This document shows positions 8,345 to 17,249 of a stretch of 58,982 nucleotides of DNA, one piece after another. The DNA is from Roseibacillus sp. (GTDB lineage Bacteria; Verrucomicrobiota; Verrucomicrobiia; Verrucomicrobiales; Akkermansiaceae), in assembly GCA_029242545.1 (NCBI GenBank), contig JAQWTV010000058.1:1-58982 (forward strand). Direction: 5' to 3'. Under the pieces are notes generated by a model. That model saw nothing but the letters and a program-made list of their open reading frames with translations. It was not told where the DNA came from and searched no databases. Each line of letters starts with the position of its first letter. The stretch's first letter is position 1. Position numbers and translations under genes: made by a program.

Positions 8345-9073
8345 ATGAGCATGAAACCGTTTTTGCCTCTCCCCTTACTGGGTTTTCTGCTCTCGACCAG
8401 TGGTCTCGATGCGGCCGATTCGCGAGCGAAGTCCTCGCTGCTCAACAGTGATCCCGAGGTTGTTTACTCGGAGGAGTTTACGAAGAAGGAGATCGAATTT
8501 CTGGTAGTGAAGTCAGCAACGGTGTTTGCGACCAAGAAGGGCGGGAGAAAGCTCGGGGTTCTCAAGGCTGATAGCAAGGTGAGCTTCATCGGGATGACGG
8601 AGAAGGCTTACAAGGTTCGGGGAACGGCGACGCACGGGCAGGTGCTGGGTTGGGTGTCTCCCAGGTTTTTGGGATCCAAGGACAAGGACTTCGTGGAAAA
8701 CCTGAAAAAGGTTTATGAGCGCCAGAAGGTTATCCGAGAGCTGGTAGCAAACCATGAGGTAGCTATCGGGATGTCGATTGAGGAGGTGAGTGCTTCACTG
8801 GGTAAGCCGACCAAGACGAAGGTGCGGCAGACTGTAAAGGGACGCACCGGAGTCTGGGAGTTTATTGAGTATGAGGACCAGGATCACTATCAGGCGGTGC
8901 GTGACCCTGTGACTGGACGAGTCTTCCGGCAGTACTCCCATACGACCAAGGAGGAAATTGGCAAGATTGTGATTGAGTTTGAGAACGAAGTGGTAGCCGC
9001 CATCGAGGAGAGCGAAAACAATGAGGGGGGGAAGGTGAGGATCGTCACTCCACCACTCGTTTTCGCGTGGTAG
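8345..9073 (+). CDS. Secreted SH3-domain protein with BamE-like C-terminal region
   Basis: This 242-residue product has a signal peptide (about 1-24, ending GLDAADS). Residues 50-110 look like a bacterial SH3 domain: VVKSATVFATKKGGRKLGVL, SFIGMTEKAYKVRG, then GWVSPRFLG. Residues 135-180 contain IGMSIEEVSASLGKPTKT and RTGVWEFIEY. That 'GMSxxEVxxxLGxPxxxxxxxxxGRxxVWEY' pattern resembles the SmpA/BamE fold. It is probably a periplasmic or envelope-associated binding protein, and the exact role is unknown. It stands alone, with the PEP-CTERM terminator upstream and a hairpin downstream. Confidence 0.7.
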   Translation: MSMKPFLPLPLLGFLLSTSGLDAADSRAKSSLLNSDPEVVYSEEFTKKEIEFLVVKSATVFATKKGGRKLGVLKADSKVSFIGMTEKAYKVRGTATHGQVLGWVSPRFLGSKDKDFVENLKKVYERQKVIRELVANHEVAIGMSIEEVSASLGKPTKTKVRQTVKGRTGVWEFIEYEDQDHYQAVRDPVTGRVFRQYSHTTKEEIGKIVIEFENEVVAAIEESENNEGGKVRIVTPPLVFAW

Positions 9074-9130
9074 CCACACCGTCCGTGGAAGCAGGGAGCT
9101 CAGGCCTTCAGAAAAGGCTTCCTCAATTCG

Positions 9131-9153
9131 CTCCGCGCTTAACTTGCGCGGAG
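9131..9153. terminator. Hairpin between converging genes (possible bidirectional terminator)
   Basis: CTCCGCGC (9131-9138) and GCGCGGAG (9146-9153) form a perfect 8-bp stem with the 7-nt loop TTAACTT. It sits between the end of the SH3 gene and the end of the small PEP-CTERM ORF, whose stop codon lies in the loop. It has no strong U-tract on either side, so a termination role is uncertain. Confidence 0.35.
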
Positions 9154-9492
9154 GGGTCGCAGTGCTGCCCGTCCGGTATTCGGAGTGTCAATGAGTCGAT
9201 GAGAGTTGGCATTCCTTCGCCGGAAAGGGGCCCGGTTCGGATTGGATGAGCATTTTGGGATCCTTTGTTCCCGCCCGCGTTGGGGAAGACGGTCGACCAT
9301 CAGGCCCCGGTTACGCCTGCGGTGGAGGAGAAGGACGCAGCCAATACACGCACCAAGCAGGGAGTAGCCAGGTTCAGGAACTGTGCCGGGAGTAGTAAGC
9401 GATTCATCCGGGGATGAAGCTGCACTAACGAGGGGCGTGGCAGATGCCGTAATTGCACAGCACATCAGGAGAACTCCAAAAAGAGATCCCAT
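9139..9492 (-). CDS. Very short PEP-CTERM-like protein, possibly a gene remnant
   Basis: The frame contains a likely signal peptide from the ATG at 9490-9492 (MGSLFGVLLMCCAITASA), a 20-residue linker, then TVPEPGYSLLGACIGCVLLL followed by HRRRNR. This is a PEP-CTERM signal: VPEP (9370-9381), a hydrophobic helix and an arginine cluster. Only about 20 residues separate the leader from the sorting signal, so almost no mature protein remains. The frame then runs 55 more residues of Arg/Pro-rich sequence, which is abnormal because PEP-CTERM proteins end at the arginines. It is either a truncated or frameshifted relic or a genuine mini-substrate. An alternative start is the ATG at 9546. Confidence 0.45.
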   Translation of the reverse strand: MGSLFGVLLMCCAITASATPLVSAASSPDESLTTPGTVPEPGYSLLGACIGCVLLLHRRRNRGLMVDRLPQRGREQRIPKCSSNPNRAPFRRRNANSHRLIDTPNTGRAALRPLRAS

Positions 9493-9651
9493 CAAGGGCT
9501 TCGGCAAAGAAGGCGAACGGGTGGGGGAAGTCAGGGCGGACAACATGGGTGAACGTTGCTCTATGCTTAACTGTCCCAAAATATCAACTTAATGGAAAGA
9601 AATTTAGGAAAAGAAGTGATGAGCGGCGGGGCGCACCTCTTTACCGCGTGC

Positions 9652-10425
9652 CTATCGGACGATTCCTCTCTCGGAAGAAGCCAGAAAGTCCAGGAGCTGG
9701 CGGACCTTTGTATTTACGGCAGAGTCGAGTGCTTCGAGGGTTTCGACTTGGGACGTGAGGTTCAGTCCCTTTTTAAGGAACAGCGTCTTGTAGGCGGTTT
9801 TGAGTGCCCGAATATCTTCCGGAGCAAAGCCGCGGCGCTGCAGGCCGATGAGGTTCAGTCCGCGAATCTGGGCCGGATTTCCATCCGCGATAGTGAAGGG
9901 GGGAACATCCTGCACGATTTTAGTGCAACCTCCGATCATGGAGTGAGCGCCTACCCGGCAGAACTGATGGACTCCTGCCATCCCGGAGAGGATGACGTGG
10001 TCCTCAACTTTTACGTGGCCAGCCAAAGTGGCAGCATTAGAGAGAATACAGTGATTTCCCACAATCGCATCGTGTGCGACGTGAGTATAGGCAAGAAAGT
10101 TATTGTCGGAGCCGATTTGTGTGGGTGACTCCGGGGAGGTGCCGCGGTGGATGGTGACGAACTCTCGAAAGGTATTGCGGTCGCCGATCTGCGCGTAAGT
10201 GGGCTCTCCGGAGTATTTGAGGTCCTGACTTCGCGCCCCAATGGAAGAGAAGGGATAAAATTCGTTGTCTTCGCCGATGGTGATTGGGCCCTCAAGGACC
10301 AGGTGAGAGTGAAGGCGACTACGGGAACCGATCTGGACCTCGTCCCCAATAACGCAATAGGGTCCGATTTCTACCTCATCCCCGATTTGGGCCTTGGGCG
10401 AGACGACTGCGGTAGAATGGATCAC
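9652..10425 (-). CDS. lpxA: Acyl-ACP--UDP-N-acetylglucosamine O-acyltransferase
   Basis: This 257-residue cytoplasmic enzyme catalyses the first acylation of lipid A synthesis, transferring a 3-hydroxyacyl chain from acyl-ACP to UDP-GlcNAc. It begins MIHSTAVVSPKAQIG and shows the left-handed beta-helix hexapeptide rhythm (IGDEVEIG, IGSRSRLHSHLV, IGEDNEFYPFSSIG) through about residue 190. The catalytic histidine lies in YTHVAHDAIVGN (about 112-123), equivalent to the NAHIAHD motif of E. coli LpxA. The C-terminal helical part starts at GLNLIGLQRRGF. It is not adjacent to fabZ or lpxC, which lie about 18 kb away as a fusion. The assignment is firm. Confidence 0.95.
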   Translation of the reverse strand: MIHSTAVVSPKAQIGDEVEIGPYCVIGDEVQIGSRSRLHSHLVLEGPITIGEDNEFYPFSSIGARSQDLKYSGEPTYAQIGDRNTFREFVTIHRGTSPESPTQIGSDNNFLAYTHVAHDAIVGNHCILSNAATLAGHVKVEDHVILSGMAGVHQFCRVGAHSMIGGCTKIVQDVPPFTIADGNPAQIRGLNLIGLQRRGFAPEDIRALKTAYKTLFLKKGLNLTSQVETLEALDSAVNTKVRQLLDFLASSERGIVR

Positions 10426-10577
10426 GGTAAAGAGGTGTCAGATGCAGAAGATCAGGAAAATGTCCTGAGGAGGTAAGGCCGTTATTTCCACAGGAAAGGC
10501 CAGTATTTCCAAAGTTGCGACTCCGAAATTAATGCAAATTACTTGCGCTTTGTGTGGGGCTAGGCCATTTCGTGGAT

Positions 10578-11456
10578 ATGTTGACCTTACGTCTCCAATT
10601 CGTCCTGCTCCTGGCTATGAGTTCCATTGTGGGAGCGCAAATCAAGGTCGCGGTGCTCCATCCCCTCCTTGGGGACCTTGTCGAGAAAGTTGGGGGCGAT
10701 CGGGTGGAGGTAGTGGATTTAATGGGAAAGGGGGGTGATCCGCACAAATTTGAGCCGGGTGCCAAGGAGCTACGGCAGGCGCAGGGCGCCAAACTATATT
10801 TTGTCTGTGGGAAGGGCTTGGAGCCATATCTCCCAAAATTGCGAGATGCAGCCGGTGCTCAAAAAGTGATCGAGGTCGGCGAGACCCTGCCCACGCTCAA
10901 GGCCGAGGTCCTCTGTGATCATGATGGGCATGCTCATACGCATGAAGAGATTGACCCTCACTGGTGGCATTCGATCGATTGCTGGCGGCGGGCTGCTACC
11001 AGAGTGCGCAAGGAGCTGTCTGCAGTTGACGGAAAAAATGCTGGGTTCTACCAGAAGAGAGCCACAGAGGTGAGAAAGGAGTTGGCCAGCTTGCAACGTT
11101 GGGCCACTACCGAATTGGCAAAGGTGCCCGTGAAATCCCGGACGCTCGCTACTGCTCATGCTGCGTTTGCCTACTTCTGCAACGAGCACAAGTGGAAGAT
11201 GCTGGCCGTCCAGGGGCTTAACCGGGAACGCGTTGACTCTCCCAAGTTTCTGGCGGAGGTGGTATCAGCAATCCGGAAAGAAAATGTCCGCGCGCTTTTC
11301 CCAGAACAGCGCTCGAATCCCAAGATTCTCAAGTCAGTGGCTGAAGGTGCGGGGGTCGTGGTGGGAGAGCCGCTCATTGCAGACGGAGGCAGCTCAATCG
11401 AAGAGATGTTCCGTCATAATGTGAGCGTCATTGTAGGGGCGTTGGGGGAGAAGTAA
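10578..11456 (+). CDS. Zinc/manganese-type ABC transporter substrate-binding protein
   Basis: This is a cluster A-I (ZnuA/TroA) periplasmic metal-binding protein of 292 residues. The ATG at 10578 gives a clean signal peptide (MLTLRLQFVLLLAMSSIVGA); an in-frame GTG at 10554 adds 8 residues. The first metal histidine is in GGDPHKFEP. A His/Asp-rich loop (CDHDGHAHTHEEIDPHWWH) follows near residue 113, as in zinc-specific members. A second histidine lies in LATAHAAFAYFC, and an acidic ligand in ADGGSS near the end. The His-rich loop favours zinc. No permease or ATPase gene is adjacent: the next gene is a Kef-type antiporter on the same strand. It must work with a transporter encoded elsewhere or have another metal-handling role. 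Confidence 0.88.
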   Translation: MLTLRLQFVLLLAMSSIVGAQIKVAVLHPLLGDLVEKVGGDRVEVVDLMGKGGDPHKFEPGAKELRQAQGAKLYFVCGKGLEPYLPKLRDAAGAQKVIEVGETLPTLKAEVLCDHDGHAHTHEEIDPHWWHSIDCWRRAATRVRKELSAVDGKNAGFYQKRATEVRKELASLQRWATTELAKVPVKSRTLATAHAAFAYFCNEHKWKMLAVQGLNRERVDSPKFLAEVVSAIRKENVRALFPEQRSNPKILKSVAEGAGVVVGEPLIADGGSSIEEMFRHNVSVIVGALGEK

Positions 11457-11572
11457 GAGGCAGACCGGTTACTCTGACCTCATGGGGTGCGCGAGCAATC
11501 ACTGGAGAGGATTGGTTTGTTTCCTTCCTCCTTTGGGATTGAGAGGCTACCAGAGTCAGTTCACAGTGGGTT

Positions 11573-13291
11573 GTGCTCAATTTCCGAGCTATACCGCTGT
11601 CCAGTGCGGGCGAAATATCGCCCCTCTTTGGGCTGCTTACGCTCGTTCTGGTGGGCGTTGTTCTCGTATCGCTAGTCCTTCAGCGTTTTCGTCAGTCTCT
11701 TCTCGTCGGGTATTTCCTGTGCGGTGTGCTTCTAGCCAACAGTGGGCTGCTTGACTGGGTTGGCGCGGACTCCAGTGACCTCGACCGGTTGGCCGACTTG
11801 GGGGTTATCCTGCTCCTGTTTACCCTCGGTCTCGAGTTCTCGTTCAAGGAAATCAAGCACCTGCGTCGTGTTGCGCTTCTGGGAGGAGGCCTTCAGGTCG
11901 GTCTCGTAGGGATAGTGGCAGGAGGGGCATGCGTGCTCTTTGGATTTCCTTTTCCGGTAGCGATTGCCCTCGGGGTAGCGATCGCGCTCTCCAGCACCGC
12001 TGTCAGTATCAAGGCCTTTCACGATCTCGGAATGGCGGATAGTCCTGCTGCCCGCTTGGCCCTCGGAGTTGCCATTTTTCAGGATATCCTCGTGATTTTC
12101 TTCATGATCATACTGCCTCCCTTGCTCGGGCAGGGTGATGGTGAAATGGCGACTGGGATCGGCGTCGCAGTGTTGAAAGGTATTCTGTTTCTATCTGCCT
12201 GCTGGTTCCTGAGTCGGCATGGGATTCCCCAGATTCTGCATGCGGTGGCGCGGACCCGCAGCCGCGAGCTTTTTACCGTGACCGTAGTGGGTCTCTGCGC
12301 AGCCGTTGCCTTCGGGGCGGTTCAACTCAACCTGAGTGCTGCATTAGGTGCCTTTGCGGCGGGGCTGGTGGTGAGTGAATCGATTTACAGTCACCGCGTG
12401 CTTGCCGATATTCTGCCATTCAGAGACCTGTTCCTGACCATCTTTTTCGTTTCTATCGGTCTTCTGATCGACCTGGGAGAGGTGGCTTCCAGCTGGGCTC
12501 TGATCTCTAGTGCGACTCTCGTGATCCTGATCATTAAGTTTGGGGCAGGGTTTCTTGCAGCCAAGAGGCTGGGTGTGGGGTTGCGGCCATGCCTTCTCGC
12601 AGCTGGTGCACTGGCCAGCACCGGAGAGTTTTCGCTGGTTCTTTTTGAGCGGGTCGCGGATTTCGGTGTATTCGATGCCTGGCCTGAGGTGGAGCAGGTT
12701 CTTCTTGTATCTACTGCAATTGGAATGGGGCTGGTCCCCGGGCTTATGCGCCTTGCCGAAAGGATGGCACCGGTTCTGGAGCGGCGTGGATGGTTCGAGG
12801 GGAGGGCGGATCCTCCCGTGGAGCTCACCCCGGAAGGGGAGCGGGAAGCCCTTAACGGGCATGTGATTGTGTGTGGCTACGGACCGGTGGGGAGGGTTCT
12901 CCAGCAGTCATTGGCGAAGTGTAATATCGGAGCACTGATCTTGGAGCTTAATGCAGACACTGTTCATGAAATGGTGGGAAAGGGTGTGCTGGGCCTCTTT
13001 GCGGATGCCCGGCAGCCAGAATCTCTTGAGATGGCTGGCGTTGAAAGGGCTCGAGGCATCGCGTTTACTTTTCCCGATGTGGATGCTGCGATCGCGGGAA
13101 TGCGCCTGGCACGACAGAGGAATCCTGAGATTCTCGTGTATGCTCGGGCGAAGTTCACTGAAGAGGCAGATCGCCTGCGTGAGGAGGGAGCGGACCATGT
13201 CTTTCATGATGAACAGGAAAGTGGTCAGGCTTTGATCAAATCTGTCTTGAGCAGCTACGTCGAGAAGGACGTCCTCGATGATTTTTCGTGA
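11573..13291 (+). CDS. Kef-type potassium/proton antiporter with TrkA-N domain
   Basis: This 572-residue inner-membrane CPA2-family antiporter starts with GTG. Residues 20-390 hold about a dozen hydrophobic helices, including the family segments GVILLLFTLGLEFSFKEI, ALSSTAVSIKAFHDLG and SAALGAFAAGLVVSES. The C-terminal 140 residues carry a Rossmann TrkA-N domain starting HVIVCGYGPVGRVLQQSL (GxGxxG), followed by an acidic residue in ALILELN that would bind the ribose of NAD(H). The architecture matches KefB/KefC and YbaL, which exchange K+ for H+ under nucleotide control. No KefF/KefG-type ancillary oxidoreductase is next to it. It begins 116 bp after the metal-binding protein, so co-transcription is possible but unproven. 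Confidence 0.92.
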   Translation: MLNFRAIPLSSAGEISPLFGLLTLVLVGVVLVSLVLQRFRQSLLVGYFLCGVLLANSGLLDWVGADSSDLDRLADLGVILLLFTLGLEFSFKEIKHLRRVALLGGGLQVGLVGIVAGGACVLFGFPFPVAIALGVAIALSSTAVSIKAFHDLGMADSPAARLALGVAIFQDILVIFFMIILPPLLGQGDGEMATGIGVAVLKGILFLSACWFLSRHGIPQILHAVARTRSRELFTVTVVGLCAAVAFGAVQLNLSAALGAFAAGLVVSESIYSHRVLADILPFRDLFLTIFFVSIGLLIDLGEVASSWALISSATLVILIIKFGAGFLAAKRLGVGLRPCLLAAGALASTGEFSLVLFERVADFGVFDAWPEVEQVLLVSTAIGMGLVPGLMRLAERMAPVLERRGWFEGRADPPVELTPEGEREALNGHVIVCGYGPVGRVLQQSLAKCNIGALILELNADTVHEMVGKGVLGLFADARQPESLEMAGVERARGIAFTFPDVDAAIAGMRLARQRNPEILVYARAKFTEEADRLREEGADHVFHDEQESGQALIKSVLSSYVEKDVLDDFS

Positions 13292-13398
13292 TCATTCTCC
13301 CTTGGTTCCGGGTGTGAATTGGAGCTCTCAGAGGGTCCGGAAAAAATTTCGCGTATTCCCGGGCTTGACCCAGTGCGGCATGCGAGCGACCCAGAAGC

Positions 13399-16300
13399 GT
13401 GCCCGATTGGGATTATCCAGAATTACCCGTTTCCCGTAAGAGGGATAAGATCCTCGAGGCGATGCGCTCGAGCCGGGTTGTGGTAGTGGTCGGGGAGACT
13501 GGGAGCGGGAAGACGACCCAGTTGCCTAAAATGGCGCTAGAACTGGTTCGGGAGTCTGCGAAGAATCATCCGGGAAAACGTGCTGGCCGGATTGGCTGCA
13601 CCCAGCCCCGCCGACTTGCAGCTACCAGTGTTGCCCGGAGGGTTGCGGAGGAGATGAGAGCGAGAGAGGGAGGGCTGGTTGGTTACCAGGTGCGTTTTGC
13701 AGAGAAAGTCAGTGAGCAGACAGAGATCAAGTTCATGACGGATGGAATCCTTCTCGCAGAAACTCAGCGAGACCGCTCACTTCGCCAATATGACACTCTG
13801 ATTATCGATGAAGCTCACGAGCGCTCCCTCAATATCGATTTCCTGCTCGGATACTTTCATGGGTTGCTGGAGAGGCGTAAGGACCTCCGGCTGGTGATCA
13901 GCTCGGCGACTCTGGATGCGGGACGATTCTCGGAGTTCTATAGAAACGCACCAGTAGTGGAGGTTGAGGGGCGAACCTATCCCGTGGAAGACCATTTTCT
14001 CCCGGGTGAACAAGAGGAGGAGCTTCGTCATCATGTTGCGCGCGCGGTGGACTGGATTTCCCAAGTCGATGACAAGGGAGACGTTCTGGTCTTTCTGCCC
14101 GGAGAGCGGGAAATTCGTGAATGTGCCAAGTTGCTGGAAGGACGCATCCTGACCGATACTGAGATTCTGCCGGTGTATGCACGCTTAAGTCTCGCTCAGC
14201 AGCAGCAGGTTTTTCGGTCCAGTGAGAGAAGGCGAATTGTCCTTGCAACTAATGTGGCGGAGACATCGCTAACTATTCCAGGGATCGTTTATGTGATCGA
14301 TAGTGGACTCGCGCGCATCAGCCGCTTTAACCCAGGTCGGCAGGTGCAGCGATTGCAGATTGAGCAGATCTCACAGGCGAGTGCGCGTCAGAGGCGAGGG
14401 CGGTGTGGGAGGATCAGGGAGGGGGTATGCCTGCGGCTGTATGACGAATTTGATCTCGAGCAGGCTCCAGAGTTTACTGACCCCGAAATCCGGCGATCGT
14501 CCCTTGCCGGGGTGGTGTTGCGGATGAAGGCGCTTCGACTGGGCGACGTCAGAGAGTTTCCCTTCCTGGACCCACCTTCTCCACGTGCTGTTGCTGAGGG
14601 TTTTCGGACTCTGGAGGAAGTCGGTGCGCTGGAATCTCGACAGGGGGAACTTACCGAGGTTGGAAAGCAACTGGCACGTCTACCCCTTGATCCTCGGTTG
14701 GGGCGGATGCTGCTGGAGGCACGTGATCGGAAGGTTCTGGGGGAGGTTCTGATTGTTGTGGCAGGGCTCAGCGTCATGGATGTACGCGAACGACCTCCGG
14801 AAAAGGAGAGTAAGGCAGACGAAATGCATGCAGCCTTTGAAGACCCTGATTCGGATTTTGTCAGCTTGCTCAATATCTGGCATGCACTGCTTGAGTTCCG
14901 AAAAGATGACCGGCGCTGGCATCGCAATCAGTTGCGCCGTTTCTGCGAGAGAAAGTTCCTTAGTATGCGCCGGATCATGGAATGGGATCAGGTGGCGAGG
15001 GAGCTTGGGCGACTTGTAAGAGAGCAATACGGAAAAGGACCAAAGCCTCTTCCGGAAGAACGGCGGGAGTGGGGAGATCTCACGGAGATCCATAAATCCA
15101 TTCTTGCGGGAATGCCCCGTCAGATCGGCTTCTGGGATAAGGAAAAGCGGGCATATCATGGGACGGGCAATCGTGATTTCGCAGTGTTCCCAGGTTCTGG
15201 TCTCTTTGGTAAGAAGCGGCCGGAGTGGGTGTTGGGCTTCGATCTCGTAGAGACCTCGAGACTCTGGGCTCGTAAGGTAGCTGCCATCCTTCCCGAGTGG
15301 GTAGAGGAGGTTGCTCCTCAATTGTGCAGGAGCCGGTATCACTCTCCATCATGGGACGAGCAGCAGGGGGCCGTCTATGGCATTGAAACTGTTCAATGTG
15401 GTGGTCTTACCCTTGTTCCCGAGCGGAGAGTGCACTTTGGGCGGGTCGACCCGAAGTCGGCACATGAGGTTTTCGTGCGTGAGGCCATCCTCGGGGATGG
15501 ACTCCATGGCCAATGCCGGTTCAAAGATCAGCTCGAATTTGTCCGGGGAGAGGTAGAACGGGCCGAACACAAGCTGCGACGGGTTGGTGGGCTCTGGTCA
15601 GATGAGGGAGCTTTCGATTTTTTCTTTGAACGAATTCCGGTCGAAGTATCTACCGCTAAGGGGTTCCATCGGTGGCGTCTGGTCGATCAAAATGAGGAGA
15701 GATTGATGATTCGTCTCTCCGATGTGGTATGGGAGGAGATCGCGGAAGAGCTGCGCCTCTTTCCAGATAAGGTGGAGTTCGCGGGGAACTCCTACCGGGT
15801 GGTTTATCGCAGTGCGCTGGAAGCTCCTGATGATGGGATCACCTTTGAGATCGGTGTCGATGAGTTAGCGATGTTCCCCGGTTACCTTGTCAGCTGGGGT
15901 GTGCCCGGAATACTTGAGGGGCGAGTGGAGTTGCTAATGCGATCACTGTCGAAATGGCAGAGGCAGGCGTGCTTTCCTATTGCTGATGCGATGGCAGAGT
16001 TTCTTGCTCTATGGCGGGGTTGGGAGCCTCAATGCCGCCTTTGTGCCGCACTTGCGGAATTTCTTTCCGAACGCTCCGGCCATGAGATTAAGGAGGAAGA
16101 CTTCAACCCGGAACGGCTGCCGTCGCAATTGCGCCCAAAGATCAGGGTATATGGGGATGAGGGAGAGGAATTGGGCCTCGGGGAGGATGCGGTAGATGTC
16201 AGGGATGGCCTGGCTGCTGTGCTGCGGGGAAGAAAAGAAGCAGCCGCCAATCTGCAATGGGAAATGACTGGCGGCGAAGTCTGGAGCTTCGGCGATGTTC

Positions 16301-17118
16301 CGATCGAGGATGACTCTCGCTCCTCCGAGGATGCAGGGGCTCCAGATCTGGTGTATCCAGCGCTGGTTGACGAGGAATCCTCTGTTGGGATGCGGGCCTT
16401 TCTCGAAAGAGTGGAGGCAGAGGAAAGTCATCGAGCTGGATGTGTGCGCTTGTTTCTCCTCGAGCAATGCGATCATGTCTCTTTTGTAAGACGTAAGCTT
16501 CCGCTGGGCCCTGCTTCCCGCCTCCATGCTGCTTTGTTGTTCCCGGAAGAGGGTCTTGCAGAGGCACTGGTCCGCTGTGCAGTGGAGGGCGCTCTCGGAA
16601 AGATGCCCCGTTCGGGGGAAGAATTTGCGGAAGTATCCCTGGGGGCTAAGGAGCGACTTTTTGATTCAGCCCAGCTCCTTTGCCACGGGCTGGAGCAGTC
16701 TATTGAAAGTTACCAGAGGATTTCGGAGTGGATGGAGGCGCATCGCCAGGATCGCCACCTCGGAGAGGTTGTTCAGGACCTTGATGAGGAGATCTCGTGG
16801 CTGTGGAGAAAGGGCTTTGCCTGGAAAGCTGGGGTTGCCCGGTTATCTCGATACTATCGTTACTTTTACGGAATCGAGGAGCGGTTATCTCGTTTGGAGA
16901 GCCAGCCTCTGGTTCGGGACGAAGAGAAGCGGCATCGGATTCTTCCTCTCTGGCAGCGATGGATTGTGCGATGGACCGAACACCCAGAGGCGGCTCGCCT
17001 GTGGGAGCTTGGATGGATGCTTGAGGAGCTGCGTCTCGCGCAGTTCGCTCCAAGTCAGCCCAGGGAAATGCGAGTGAGCGAAAAACGAATCGTAAAGATC
17101 CTTGAGGATCTGGAATAG
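13399..17118 (+). CDS. hrpA: ATP-dependent RNA helicase HrpA
   Basis: This is a DEAH-box RNA helicase of 1239 residues, close to the roughly 1300 of E. coli HrpA. It starts with GTG at 13399. Motifs: Walker A GETGSGKTT (32-40), motif Ia TQPRRLAATSVARRVAEEM (68-86), DEAH (137-140), SAT (169-171), motif V LATNVAETSLTIPGI (282-295) and motif VI QRRGRCGR (331-338). The core is followed by winged-helix/ratchet (HA2) and OB-fold regions and a long C-terminal extension (DUF3418-type) typical of HrpA. In other bacteria HrpA acts on stalled or collided ribosomes and on mRNA processing. Many long antisense ORFs overlap this gene, but they lack coherent protein features. Confidence 0.95.
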   Translation: MPDWDYPELPVSRKRDKILEAMRSSRVVVVVGETGSGKTTQLPKMALELVRESAKNHPGKRAGRIGCTQPRRLAATSVARRVAEEMRAREGGLVGYQVRFAEKVSEQTEIKFMTDGILLAETQRDRSLRQYDTLIIDEAHERSLNIDFLLGYFHGLLERRKDLRLVISSATLDAGRFSEFYRNAPVVEVEGRTYPVEDHFLPGEQEEELRHHVARAVDWISQVDDKGDVLVFLPGEREIRECAKLLEGRILTDTEILPVYARLSLAQQQQVFRSSERRRIVLATNVAETSLTIPGIVYVIDSGLARISRFNPGRQVQRLQIEQISQASARQRRGRCGRIREGVCLRLYDEFDLEQAPEFTDPEIRRSSLAGVVLRMKALRLGDVREFPFLDPPSPRAVAEGFRTLEEVGALESRQGELTEVGKQLARLPLDPRLGRMLLEARDRKVLGEVLIVVAGLSVMDVRERPPEKESKADEMHAAFEDPDSDFVSLLNIWHALLEFRKDDRRWHRNQLRRFCERKFLSMRRIMEWDQVARELGRLVREQYGKGPKPLPEERREWGDLTEIHKSILAGMPRQIGFWDKEKRAYHGTGNRDFAVFPGSGLFGKKRPEWVLGFDLVETSRLWARKVAAILPEWVEEVAPQLCRSRYHSPSWDEQQGAVYGIETVQCGGLTLVPERRVHFGRVDPKSAHEVFVREAILGDGLHGQCRFKDQLEFVRGEVERAEHKLRRVGGLWSDEGAFDFFFERIPVEVSTAKGFHRWRLVDQNEERLMIRLSDVVWEEIAEELRLFPDKVEFAGNSYRVVYRSALEAPDDGITFEIGVDELAMFPGYLVSWGVPGILEGRVELLMRSLSKWQRQACFPIADAMAEFLALWRGWEPQCRLCAALAEFLSERSGHEIKEEDFNPERLPSQLRPKIRVYGDEGEELGLGEDAVDVRDGLAAVLRGRKEAAANLQWEMTGGEVWSFGDVPIEDDSRSSEDAGAPDLVYPALVDEESSVGMRAFLERVEAEESHRAGCVRLFLLEQCDHVSFVRRKLPLGPASRLHAALLFPEEGLAEALVRCAVEGALGKMPRSGEEFAEVSLGAKERLFDSAQLLCHGLEQSIESYQRISEWMEAHRQDRHLGEVVQDLDEEISWLWRKGFAWKAGVARLSRYYRYFYGIEERLSRLESQPLVRDEEKRHRILPLWQRWIVRWTEHPEAARLWELGWMLEELRLAQFAPSQPREMRVSEKRIVKILEDLE

Positions 17119-17249
17119 GGAATCCGCCGTTTAATGGCAGTTCTGGCCCGGAATTGTGGCATTCCTGGGGAGGAGGAAACCCACTTGAATAAGGGTCTCG
17201 TTTGATTGATATGCAGGTCTCCTTGATCCCGGAGGACTCTCCATTTATC

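Noticed and set aside
9592..10128. 178-codon plus-strand ORF opposite lpxA
   Set aside because: It is a shadow of lpxA, whose hexapeptide repeats and catalytic histidine are clear.
10528..10553. GCAA-ATTAC-TTGC inverted repeat upstream of the zinc-type binding protein, considered as a Zur box
   Set aside because: The arms are only 4 bp and do not match known Zur or Fur consensus sequences.
14388..15342. Long antisense ORFs (179 and 220 codons) inside hrpA
   Set aside because: They lie wholly opposite a helicase with all motifs intact, and their products are Ser/Arg/Pro-rich with no domain-like features.
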